The translations under genes and the position numbers were made by a program. A model generated the notes under the pieces. It saw only the letters and a list, made by a program, of their open reading frames with translations. It was not told the DNA's origin and did no database searches. From Elusimicrobia bacterium RIFOXYB2_FULL_48_7 (GTDB taxonomy: Bacteria; Elusimicrobiota; Endomicrobiia; CG1-02-37-114; XYA2-FULL-39-19), in contig MGVM01000043.1 in assembly GCA_001800495.1 (NCBI GenBank), forward strand, positions 1 to 11,672: DNA of 11,672 nt, in the 5' to 3' direction. This document shows positions 1-6,590 of this stretch, one piece after another; positions within the stretch are counted from its first letter, which is position 1; each line of letters opens with the position of its first letter.

Positions 1-2199
1 GGCGCCGAGCAGGGCTCTGCCGCGGTGAATTTGAGCGCGGTGGGAAGCTGGTCTTATTTATTGCTGGGCCTGCATTATATCCCTGACGGGGCGGTGATGC
101 AGTCCGCCTATTATGACGACGTGAAGATCGCGGATTCGTACATCGGGCTTAGCACGGCAGCCGCTTATCCCGGCAACCTGCGCCTTGACAGGGAATTATA
201 CACAGTCCACGAAGCCAGCGGCAGTATCACTGTCCATGTAAAAAGGAAAGGCGGCAGCGACGGCGCGGTTTCGGTGCAGTACGCGACGGCTGACGGCACG
301 GCAAACACCGGCGCGGATTATACAGGGGTTTCAGGCACGCTGAACTGGGCCTCCGGCGATAAAGCGGATAAAACCATCACGATTAATATAAGCGATGACT
401 CAACAGTTGAACCCTCGGAAAACCTTACCCTTACACTGAGCAATCCCGGCGGCGGAGCGGATACCGGCAACATCCAGTCGGCTTCAATATACATAATAGA
501 CAATGACACGCCGTTCGTGATGAAGCCTAGCCCCATAATATCCCGCGGCAGGCAGGTTTACGCCAGCGTCGATACTTCAAACGTTTACAAAGTTACCGAC
601 AGCACTTATTCAAACGTAGCTTCGGGCAGGTGGGCCCCGGGCAGCGCGCCGTCATGGGTGGCGATAAACGCCGGCAGCGGGTACAGCCGCCTGATGCTTA
701 TCTGGGTGGCCACGCAGAATTATGATGCCGCCGGGTATTGCGACCCGGTTTCCACGCCGGGCACTTACAAGGGCCCTATTGATTATACTATCCAGACATC
801 AGCCGATTCCACCAACGGCGCAGATGGCACCTGGCAGACGGTCGCGACAACGACAGGGAATTATTTCGCCACGCGCGAGCACAGTTTTGACTTCAACGGC
901 AGGAGCTGGGTGAAAATGTCCATCAGCTCGGTTTCAAACGCGGCTTCTTCCTGGGGTATAGACGAAATAGACCTGCACAATGTGTCTTCCGGCACCGCTG
1001 ATACAATAATTTTTCTCGGCGACAGTATCGCCGACCGGGCTTTCAAGCGGCTGAACGACAGGCGCCCGGATTACGCCGATCTTGTTAACGCAAAATACCC
1101 GCAGTACTACCCGGTAATGATAAACGCCGGCATAGGCGGCGAGACATCCAATGAATGGAGGTACAGGGTTTTTGATGATGCGCTTGCCGCCAACCCCGAC
1201 ATGAGGTACTGGTGCATCGGCCTTGGCGGCAACGATTATTACTGGGAGTGCCATACATCCACGGCGTTCTACAGGAAAAATATGCAATACCTTATCGACA
1301 GGATAAAAATTGCCGGGCGCGTGCCGGTGCTCGCGAATACCGGCTACAACGCCGCTGTGATGAATAATTATATCCCCGTATTCAACCAGGTAGTGAACGA
1401 GCTGGCTGCGGAAAATGGCCTGATGCAGGGGCCCGACCTTTATTCCGCGCAACTCGGCCATTACCCGGAATATTATGATGACGTCACTCATCCGAATGGG
1501 CTGGGGTCGCTCTTGATCAACCGGTTGTGGAGCGATGCGTTAGAAAGTATTTATACCGTTGTTATAGACACCGGCGATACCACTCCTCCGTCAGCGCCGC
1601 CGGCGGTCCGCGATGGCACCGGGGCCGACATTTCGGAAATAAATTCGACAACACAGCTCAGCGCGAACTGGGACTCCTCCGCTGACGCGGAATCGGGCAT
1701 CACAAAATACTGGTATGCTATCGGCACTTCGCCTTCGGCTCAGGATGTTGTTGCCTGGACAGACAACGGCACTGCGACAAGCGTTACAAAAACCGGGTTG
1801 ACATTGACCAATGGTCAGGCATATTATTTTACCGTGAAAGCGGTGAATGGCGTATCTTTGCCAGGTGCCGTGACAAACTCAAACGGGCAGGCGGTAAATA
1901 CCGGTGTTATCATTGAGCCGCCGAAACCCATAACAGCGCCCTCGTACCCGAATCCATACCGCTTATCAAGCACAGTGCCCATGAAATTACATTCCACTAA
2001 CGCTTCCGGCGCCGATGTTAAGATATTCACGATGAGCGGCCGTCTTGTTAAGAAACTCACGATACCCACTGGATCAAGCACGGTTGACTGGGACGGCAAA
2101 AACGAAGCCGGCGAAAAAGTGAAGCAGGGGCTGTATATAATAAAGATAACCGATAACGCCGGCAGTACGAAAACCGGCAAGCTGGCGCTCACGAAATGA
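1..2199 (+). CDS. Secreted multidomain SGNH/GDSL-type carbohydrate esterase, 5'-truncated
   Basis: The frame is open to the window edge, so the gene begins upstream; the GTG at 25 is only an internal codon. Domains seen in order: the end of a jelly-roll-like domain (nt 1-160, YYDDVKI motif); a Calx-beta domain (about 175-510; VQYATADGTANTGADYTG and the closing IIDND); a discoidin/carbohydrate-binding-like beta domain (about 520-1005); an SGNH hydrolase (about 1009-1560); a fibronectin-III-like module (1576-1905); and a FlgD-Ig/sorting-like tail (about 1920-2199, YPNP...WDGKNEAGEKVKQGLYIIKI...GKLALTK). SGNH blocks are complete: GDS with Ser codon 1024, block II Gly 1129 (NAGIGG), GGND with Asn 1231, and DVTH with Asp 1480 and His 1489. 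The family removes acyl groups, often acetyl, from polysaccharides. Export is inferred from the modules, because the signal peptide would lie outside the window. The stop overlaps the next start. Family is confident; substrate is unknown. Confidence 0.86.
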   Translation, partial: GAEQGSAAVNLSAVGSWSYLLLGLHYIPDGAVMQSAYYDDVKIADSYIGLSTAAAYPGNLRLDRELYTVHEASGSITVHVKRKGGSDGAVSVQYATADGTANTGADYTGVSGTLNWASGDKADKTITINISDDSTVEPSENLTLTLSNPGGGADTGNIQSASIYIIDNDTPFVMKPSPIISRGRQVYASVDTSNVYKVTDSTYSNVASGRWAPGSAPSWVAINAGSGYSRLMLIWVATQNYDAAGYCDPVSTPGTYKGPIDYTIQTSADSTNGADGTWQTVATTTGNYFATREHSFDFNGRSWVKMSISSVSNAASSWGIDEIDLHNVSSGTADTIIFLGDSIADRAFKRLNDRRPDYADLVNAKYPQYYPVMINAGIGGETSNEWRYRVFDDALAANPDMRYWCIGLGGNDYYWECHTSTAFYRKNMQYLIDRIKIAGRVPVLANTGYNAAVMNNYIPVFNQVVNELAAENGLMQGPDLYSAQLGHYPEYYDDVTHPNGLGSLLINRLWSDALESIYTVVIDTGDTTPPSAPPAVRDGTGADISEINSTTQLSANWDSSADAESGITKYWYAIGTSPSAQDVVAWTDNGTATSVTKTGLTLTNGQAYYFTVKAVNGVSLPGAVTNSNGQAVNTGVIIEPPKPITAPSYPNPYRLSSTVPMKLHSTNASGADVKIFTMSGRLVKKLTIPTGSSTVDWDGKNEAGEKVKQGLYIIKITDNAGSTKTGKLALTK
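1576..1905 (+). repeat. Fibronectin-III-like module homologous to the array in the 6587-10639 gene
   Basis: About 110 residues with the signature TPPS, VRDGTGAD, LSANW, ESGITKYWYAIGT, YYFTVKA and NSNGQ. The same signature recurs five times in tandem at 8408-10066. Many synonymous positions differ between copies (for example the codons for SGI and KYWYAIG), so this looks like an old shared module, not a recent copy. It probably serves as a spacer or binding module between the esterase head and the C-terminal tail. Confidence 0.8.
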
Positions 2200-4136
2200 T
2201 CAACAGATACCCGCATATGCTGCACGACTATTATATAAGGAAGCTGAAAGAATCAGCCGTCCGGCGCGATGGTATTATCTCCGGGCTTTCCACGCGAAGG
2301 GATGCCGAAAAATATATTCTCAATGCGCGAAAAGCCGTCAAAAAGGCCTTCGGCCCTCTGCCTGAAAAAACCCCTCTCAACCCCCGGACAACAAAAACCA
2401 TTGACGCCGGAAGCTATATTATCGAAAACATCATATTTGAAAGCCGCCCGGGTTTCATGGTGACGGGAAACCTGTACCTGCCGAAAAAAATCACAAGGCG
2501 CTCGCCAGGTGTCGTTGTTCCATGCGGACATCACGAAATAGGAAAAGCGGGGGAACCTTACCAGGCGCTGGGCCAGGGTTTCGCTTCAAAGGGTTTTGTG
2601 GCACTTGTCTTCGACCCTTTTGGGCAGGCCGAGAGGCGGCAGTACTATGCGTGCGACGGGGTAAAAAAAGCGCTGGGCAGTACCGGCGAGCATACTATGG
2701 CGGGCAACCAGATGGCCCTGGCCGGGGATTTCATCGGTACGTGGATGGTGTGGGACGGCATAAGGGCTCTTGATTATCTCGCGCAGAGGCCGGAGGTTGA
2801 CGCTTCGCGCGTCTGCGTCACGGGTTATTCCGGCGGCGGCACGCTCACCACTTACATGATGGCGCTTGAGCCGCGTTTCATTGCCGGCGCTGCGGGATGC
2901 TACCTCACTACATACCTGTCAAATTATGAAAACGAGAATTTCGTCGACTCGGAGAACAACCCGCCGGGGTTCATCAAAAGCGGCATGGATGAAGCCGATG
3001 TGCTGATAGCGGCCGCGCCGAGGCCGGTGATAGTCATGACTGAAAAATACGACATGTACGACCAGCGCGGTGCCCGGAAGGCGTTTAGCGATATCAGCAG
3101 GATATACACGCTGCTCGGGAAAAAAGACAACGCGGTTTATTACATGGGCCCTTATGAACACAGTTATGATAAAGAGGCACGCGAGAAGGTTTACGCCTTT
3201 TTTATGAAGCACGCCGGCATTGACGGTTCCTCCAGGGAGCCGGCGATAACCGTGAGGAAGCCGTCAGAACTTTTCGCCTCGCCGGGCGGCTCGACTTTTA
3301 GCGCCGGCAGCAAAAGGGCCTGCGGCTTCACGGCGAAAACGGCCGCTTCGCTTGCGCAGAACCGGAAAAAACTTACGCCCGCCACGCTCAGGCAGAAAGC
3401 AAAAAGTGTTCTGGTGGTAAAAACGCCTCCGGCAAACCCGCATTACAAAATACTCAGACCGCTGGCGGTATCCGGGAAACTCGCCGCGCAGTTCGCCATT
3501 GAAACCGAACCGGGCATTGACGCGCTTCTTACCTGTACCGCGGGCAAGGCGGAAGGCGTTTCCTTTTATCATCCTCCTGAGGCCGAGTCTGCCCTGATTT
3601 ATATTCCGCACATTTCATCTTATGATGAACTTACTTCAAACGCGCGTGTAAAAGCTCTCTCGCGCAAAAAAATCCTTTGCGCGCTGGACACCCGCGGGCA
3701 GGGCGATTCACTTCCGGTAACCGGCGGAGTTTATACAGACCGCTACCGCAACTGCTGCACAACGGGAAAGCCAGGCACTGTGTTCCGGCACAACGGCAGC
3801 GACTTTGGTTATGCTTCGCTTTCCGACATGTACGGTGAAACCCTGCTTGGCGGCAGGGTTTATGACGCTTTATGTGCAATGAATTTTCTTCTGAAAAACG
3901 GCGTGAAAAAGGTTGAGCTTGCCGGCAGCGGGATAGGTTCGCTCATCGCGGTTTTCGCCGCCCTGCTCCACCAGTCAGCCCCGCGCGTTGAGATATGGGA
4001 TTATCTTGAAAGCTTCGAACGCCTCGCGGGAACCCCAGTCTTCAAATGGCCGTTTTCCTGCCTGCCCCGCGGTGTATTGAAGGAATTCGACCTGCCGGAT
4101 GTGTACCGCGAGCTTGGCAGCCAGCTCAAAAAATAA
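2196..4136 (+). CDS. Two-domain alpha/beta hydrolase, acetyl-xylan-esterase-like
   Basis: This 646-residue protein has no signal peptide or membrane segment, so it is probably cytoplasmic. The N-terminal half resembles the dienelactone-hydrolase/acetyl xylan esterase group (Abhydrolase_7-like). It shows an oxyanion-side PGVVVPCGHHE strand, nucleophile elbow GYSGG with Ser212, a candidate acid Asp286 in KYDMYDQRGAR, and His322 in GPYEHSY. The C-terminal half (about residues 410-646) looks like a second alpha/beta hydrolase fold, but its elbow reads AGSGIGS with Gly579 at the nucleophile position, so it is likely non-catalytic. The ATG at 2196 overlaps the preceding TGA (ATGA), which favours translational coupling. 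No good Shine-Dalgarno is visible, and Met8 (2217) is an alternative start. The likely role is deacylation of imported oligosaccharides made by the upstream secreted esterase (inference). The substrate could equally be another ester. Confidence 0.85.
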   Translation: MINRYPHMLHDYYIRKLKESAVRRDGIISGLSTRRDAEKYILNARKAVKKAFGPLPEKTPLNPRTTKTIDAGSYIIENIIFESRPGFMVTGNLYLPKKITRRSPGVVVPCGHHEIGKAGEPYQALGQGFASKGFVALVFDPFGQAERRQYYACDGVKKALGSTGEHTMAGNQMALAGDFIGTWMVWDGIRALDYLAQRPEVDASRVCVTGYSGGGTLTTYMMALEPRFIAGAAGCYLTTYLSNYENENFVDSENNPPGFIKSGMDEADVLIAAAPRPVIVMTEKYDMYDQRGARKAFSDISRIYTLLGKKDNAVYYMGPYEHSYDKEAREKVYAFFMKHAGIDGSSREPAITVRKPSELFASPGGSTFSAGSKRACGFTAKTAASLAQNRKKLTPATLRQKAKSVLVVKTPPANPHYKILRPLAVSGKLAAQFAIETEPGIDALLTCTAGKAEGVSFYHPPEAESALIYIPHISSYDELTSNARVKALSRKKILCALDTRGQGDSLPVTGGVYTDRYRNCCTTGKPGTVFRHNGSDFGYASLSDMYGETLLGGRVYDALCAMNFLLKNGVKKVELAGSGIGSLIAVFAALLHQSAPRVEIWDYLESFERLAGTPVFKWPFSCLPRGVLKEFDLPDVYRELGSQLKK

Positions 4137-4138
4137 GA

Positions 4139-4185
4139 AATAATAGGGACGGTTCCTATTAAAAATAGGAACCGTCCCTATTATT
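4139..4185. repeat. Perfect palindromic intergenic repeat (REP-like), possible terminator
   Basis: Arms 4139-4160 and 4164-4185 are perfect reverse complements of 22 bp around a 3-nt AAA loop. The outer arm reads AATAATAGGGAC and returns as GTCCCTATTATT. It begins two bases after the TAA of the hydrolase gene. The downstream ATATTATTATT is AT-rich but not a clean T-run, so terminator function is plausible but unproven. It shares its outer arms with the element at 10638-10684, which suggests a dispersed palindromic family of the type moved by REP-associated tyrosine (Y1) transposases. No transposase is present in the window. Confidence 0.85.
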
Positions 4186-4197
4186 ATATTATTATTT

Positions 4198-4203
4198 AAG
4201 GAG
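4198..4203 (+). promoter_or_regulatory. Shine-Dalgarno of the aldo/keto reductase gene
   Basis: AAGGAG lies 5 nt before the ATG at 4209 and fixes that start. The site sits just outside the palindrome at 4139-4185, so the gene has an independent ribosome entry, unlike the coupled genes on either side. Confidence 0.8.
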
Positions 4204-4208
4204 ATCAC

Positions 4209-5351
4209 ATGAGATACCGCAAATTCGGAAAACAGGATTGGGAAGTGTCCGCGCTGGGCTTTGGCTGCATGCGTCTGCCCGTGCTTGAAGACGGAAAAAC
4301 CATCAATGAACCCGAGGCCATACGGATAATCCGCCGCGCCATTGATAACGGAGTGAATTACGCCGATACGGCATACATGTACCACGGAGGTAACAGCGAG
4401 ATAGTCCTCGGCAAGGCCCTCCTTGACGGCTACCGCGCAAAAGTTAAGGTTGCCACCAAATTTCCCCTGTGGAAAGTGGAGAGCGCGGATGATTATGACA
4501 AAACCCTGGACAATCAGCTGAAAAAACTCCAGACAAGCTACCTGGACTATTACCTGTTCCACGGGGTTGGCGCCCCCGGCTGGGAAAGAGTCCTGAAATT
4601 CGGCCTCATCAAGAAAGCCGAGGCCGCGGTCGAAGACGGCAGAATAAAGAACATCGCTTTCTCCTTCCACGACAGCTACGACCTATTTGTGAAAATCATC
4701 GACAGCTATGACAAGTGGGCGATGTGCCAGGTGCAGTATAATTATTTTGACGTGGAAAACCAGGCGGGGATGAAAGGCGTGAAGTACGCCGCTTCAAAGG
4801 GACTCGCGGTAATTGCCATGGAACCCCTGCTGGGCGGGCGGCTGTCCAGGCCGCCGGAGAAGGTTGCAAAGATATTCGACGCTGCATCTAAGAAACGCAC
4901 CTATTCAGAGTGGGCCCTGAAGTGGCTGTGGAACCAGCCGGAAATTTCCATGGTTTTAAGCGGCATGAGCACCATGCAGCAGGTGGAGGAAAATCTCCGT
5001 TCCGCGGATAATTCAGCCGTCCCGCTCAGCGCGGAGGAGCTGAAAACCCTTGACCAGGCGCAGAAAACGTACAGGGACCTGATCCCTTTCAAGTGCACCG
5101 CCTGTAACTACTGCCAGCCATGCCCGAGCGGTGTTGACATACAGTGGAATTTTGAATTGTACAACCGCGGCTACATCCACGGGAAAACACAGCTTGAAGA
5201 TTCCCGCAAAACCTATGCCACGCTGGACAAAACCGGCGCGCAACTGTGCACCGGCTGCGCCCAGTGCGAAGAAAAGTGCCCCCAGAAACTCCCAATCAGC
5301 GAAGCCATGCCCAAAGTGCATTCCGTCCTCGGTGAAAACAAGGATTATTAG
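4209..5351 (+). CDS. Aldo/keto reductase with C-terminal dicluster ferredoxin domain
   Basis: This 380-residue cytoplasmic oxidoreductase belongs to the COG1453-type aldo/keto reductases. The TIM-barrel part (residues 1-285) begins with MRYRKFGKQDWEVSALGFGCMRLP. It carries the catalytic tetrad candidates Asp53 and Tyr58 (DTAYMYHGG), Lys84 (VATKFP) and His118 (YYLFHGV). The C-terminal extension holds two four-cysteine clusters: Cys296, 299, 302 and 305 (CTACNYCQPCP), and Cys347, 350, 353 and 357 (CTGCAQCEEKCP). These are expected to bind two 4Fe-4S centres. The family reduces or oxidises carbonyls, and the ferredoxin tail suggests electron exchange with another carrier in an anaerobe. The true substrate is unknown; a sugar-derived aldehyde or ketone is only a guess from the neighbouring esterases. 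Length and motifs look intact. It is separated from the upstream gene by the palindrome and from the regulator by a promoter-bearing gap. Confidence 0.93.
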   Translation: MRYRKFGKQDWEVSALGFGCMRLPVLEDGKTINEPEAIRIIRRAIDNGVNYADTAYMYHGGNSEIVLGKALLDGYRAKVKVATKFPLWKVESADDYDKTLDNQLKKLQTSYLDYYLFHGVGAPGWERVLKFGLIKKAEAAVEDGRIKNIAFSFHDSYDLFVKIIDSYDKWAMCQVQYNYFDVENQAGMKGVKYAASKGLAVIAMEPLLGGRLSRPPEKVAKIFDAASKKRTYSEWALKWLWNQPEISMVLSGMSTMQQVEENLRSADNSAVPLSAEELKTLDQAQKTYRDLIPFKCTACNYCQPCPSGVDIQWNFELYNRGYIHGKTQLEDSRKTYATLDKTGAQLCTGCAQCEEKCPQKLPISEAMPKVHSVLGENKDY

Positions 5352-5362
5352 TTTAATTTTCA

Positions 5363-5388
5363 GAAAACCCTTGATTTTATCGGTTTTC
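5363..5388. promoter_or_regulatory. Inverted repeat flanking the -35 box, candidate operator
   Basis: GAAAACC at 5363-5369 is the exact reverse complement of GGTTTTC at 5382-5388, with 12 nt between them that contain the -35 hexamer TTGATT. Such placement fits an operator whose occupancy would block RNA polymerase, possibly by the adjacent GntR-LacI regulator itself. It could instead be a weak terminator hairpin for the reductase gene, but no T-run follows. The arms are only 7 bp and AT-rich, so chance is not excluded. Confidence 0.4.
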
Positions 5389-5398
5389 GTGTTATACT
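5371..5398 (+). promoter_or_regulatory. Sigma-70-type promoter for the regulator/beta-helix operon
   Basis: -35 TTGATT (5371-5376) and -10 TATACT (5393-5398) are separated by 16 nt; each box is close to consensus. The start site would fall near 5405, giving a leader of about 50 nt before the regulator ATG at 5457. This is the only convincing promoter seen in the window. It would drive the regulator and, through the ATGA overlap, the 4-kb beta-helix gene. Confidence 0.65.
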
Positions 5399-5410
5399 AG
5401 TATTACCAGA

Positions 5411-5437
5411 TTTATCCAATTTATCCAATATATCCAA
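5411..5437. repeat. Three tandem 9-bp repeats TTTATCCAA, candidate operator
   Basis: TTTATCCAA occurs at 5411-5419 and 5420-5428, followed by TATATCCAA at 5429-5437, with no spacers. The array starts about 13 bp after the -10 box, inside the predicted 5' leader of the regulator gene. Tandem half-sites at this place fit autoregulatory binding, but the 9-bp period is shorter than a helical turn, so side-by-side dimers on one face are not expected. A simple-sequence expansion is the alternative. Confidence 0.6.
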
Positions 5438-5460
5438 TGAAAGGAACACGCCTCTTATGA
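5437..5460 (+). other. Possible leader mini-ORF (MKGTRLL) overlapping the regulator start
   Basis: ATG at 5437 opens a 7-codon frame ending in TGA at 5458-5460. That TGA overlaps the regulator ATG at 5457 in an ATGA, the same junction type as the two gene-gene overlaps in the window. No Shine-Dalgarno precedes the mini-ORF, while the regulator has AAAGGA at 5440-5445 at an 11-nt distance. It may be chance. Confidence 0.2.
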
Positions 5461-6590
5461 CATTCCAATTCAAGCGCCCCGACTTCAACAGCAGCGAATC
5501 CCTCAGCAGGCAGGTTGCCGGCATCATAAGCGCCAAGATACAGAGCAGGGAAATCCCCGTGGGGGAGAAGCTCCCCGGGCAGGAAGACCTGAGGAAAGCT
5601 TTCAATGTCAGCATAGATACCATGTTTGAAGCGCTTTCAAGCCTGGTGAAAGAGGGCTATATTGCCCGCAGGCGCAATTACGGGACTTTTGTTATAAGTT
5701 CAAAACCCGGCGCAGCAGCCGGTATCCAAAAGAAAAACGAGCTGTGCCTTGTCCATTGTCTGGGGGCGCTTAACACCACGAGCGGAGGGCCGAACCTGGA
5801 TACGCTTCTGGGCGCGGTGGAAAAAAGCGCCAGGGAAAAAGGGTTCAGGATCATTTTCAAAACTTTTTACGAGAATGACGAAGAGTTGTTTTTGAACAGC
5901 GATGGAAAGAATATCGCCGGGCTTATTATCAGCGGCCACCCTCATTTAACCCATATAAAAAAAATCAGGAAACTGAAAATGCCTTTTGTCCTTATACGCG
6001 ACATAATAAGCGAAAAAACCCTGGCGGTAAACACGGACGTAGTGACAACCGACGATTTCGACTCGTTTTATGCCGGCACAAAACACCTTTTGAAGCTGGG
6101 GCACAGGGAAATCCTTTTTTTCGCGACCTTCCTGCGCAAATACCCCTGGAACGCGAGGGCGCTTGAGGGCTACAGGCAGGCATTAAAGGAAGCGGGCATT
6201 CCTGTCAAGGAAAAACTCCTGCTTGAAGCAGGCAGGTTCGCCCAGGAAACGGCCTACACCGCCATGAAGAAGTTTCTTGACAAAAACGCGCGCGCCCTGC
6301 CGTTCACGGCTGTCATTTCCATAAATAACGCGGACAACTATTATGCCGCGGCCCGCGCTTTCAATGAAAAAAGGATCAATATCCCGGAGGATATAAGCGT
6401 CGTGGTGACAGGCGACAATATACGCGGCGTCACGTGCGTCTATCCGGAAATTGCAGGTTTTGGCGCCACGGCTGTTGAAAGAATATTCGGAAAACTAGCC
6501 AATCCGCTCCGGGAACCCGAAAGGATAGTGTTGCCGCAGGTGCTCGCGGAACGGGAATCAACAAAACCGCTGAAGGGGAGAAAATCATGA
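5457..6590 (+). CDS. GntR-LacI chimeric transcriptional regulator
   Basis: This 377-residue regulator has an N-terminal GntR-type winged helix (about residues 14-83: SLSRQVAGIISAKIQ, GEKLPGQEDLRKAFNVS, EALSSLVKEGYIARRRNYGTFV). A LacI/PurR-type periplasmic-binding-like effector domain follows (about 95-370: GLIISGHPH, FVLIRDI, VTTDDFDSFYAGTKHLLKLGHREILFF, EGYRQALKEAGIPV). The layout is that of the AraR-like subgroup, in which a sugar or sugar phosphate relieves repression. It follows a promoter with repeat and palindrome elements, which suggests autoregulation. Its TGA overlaps the ATG of the large secreted beta-helix protein, so the two are made from one transcript. The likely inducer is a breakdown product of the polysaccharide targeted by the locus (inference). 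The start is supported by AAAGGA upstream and by the FKRPDF...SLSRQV N-terminus expected for the family. Confidence 0.9.
   Translation: MTFQFKRPDFNSSESLSRQVAGIISAKIQSREIPVGEKLPGQEDLRKAFNVSIDTMFEALSSLVKEGYIARRRNYGTFVISSKPGAAAGIQKKNELCLVHCLGALNTTSGGPNLDTLLGAVEKSAREKGFRIIFKTFYENDEELFLNSDGKNIAGLIISGHPHLTHIKKIRKLKMPFVLIRDIISEKTLAVNTDVVTTDDFDSFYAGTKHLLKLGHREILFFATFLRKYPWNARALEGYRQALKEAGIPVKEKLLLEAGRFAQETAYTAMKKFLDKNARALPFTAVISINNADNYYAAARAFNEKRINIPEDISVVVTGDNIRGVTCVYPEIAGFGATAVERIFGKLANPLREPERIVLPQVLAERESTKPLKGRKS
6573..6580 (+). promoter_or_regulatory. Shine-Dalgarno inside the regulator gene for the beta-helix gene
   Basis: AAGGGGAG ends 6 nt before the ATG at 6587. It lies within the last codons of the regulator and supports 6587 as the true start, so translation can be coupled through the ATGA yet also begin independently. 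Confidence 0.75.

Noticed and set aside
934..1491. Antisense open frame of 185 codons on the - strand
   Set aside because: It lies wholly opposite the SGNH catalytic domain, whose motifs are intact; no family match or ribosome site is seen. It is a shadow of GC-rich coding sequence.
1921..2199. Naming the tail a definite type IX secretion signal
   Set aside because: The motif overlaps with FlgD-Ig domains, and no type IX machinery gene is in the window, so the stronger claim is not supported.
4186..4208. AT-rich stretch considered as a promoter for the reductase gene
   Set aside because: TATATT-like sequence is present but no -35 box stands at a proper distance; the match is explained by base composition.
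3975..4670. Antisense open frame of 231 codons on the - strand
   Set aside because: It crosses the end of the hydrolase gene, the palindrome and the start of the reductase gene. Its sequence has no recognisable domain and both sense genes are sound.
5363..5388. Inverted repeat considered as a rho-independent terminator of the reductase gene
   Set aside because: The stem is only 7 bp and AT-rich, the loop is 12 nt, and no T-run follows; its position around the -35 box fits an operator better.
5411..5437. Short tandem repeats considered as a CRISPR remnant
   Set aside because: The units are 9 bp with no spacers and no cas genes are nearby.
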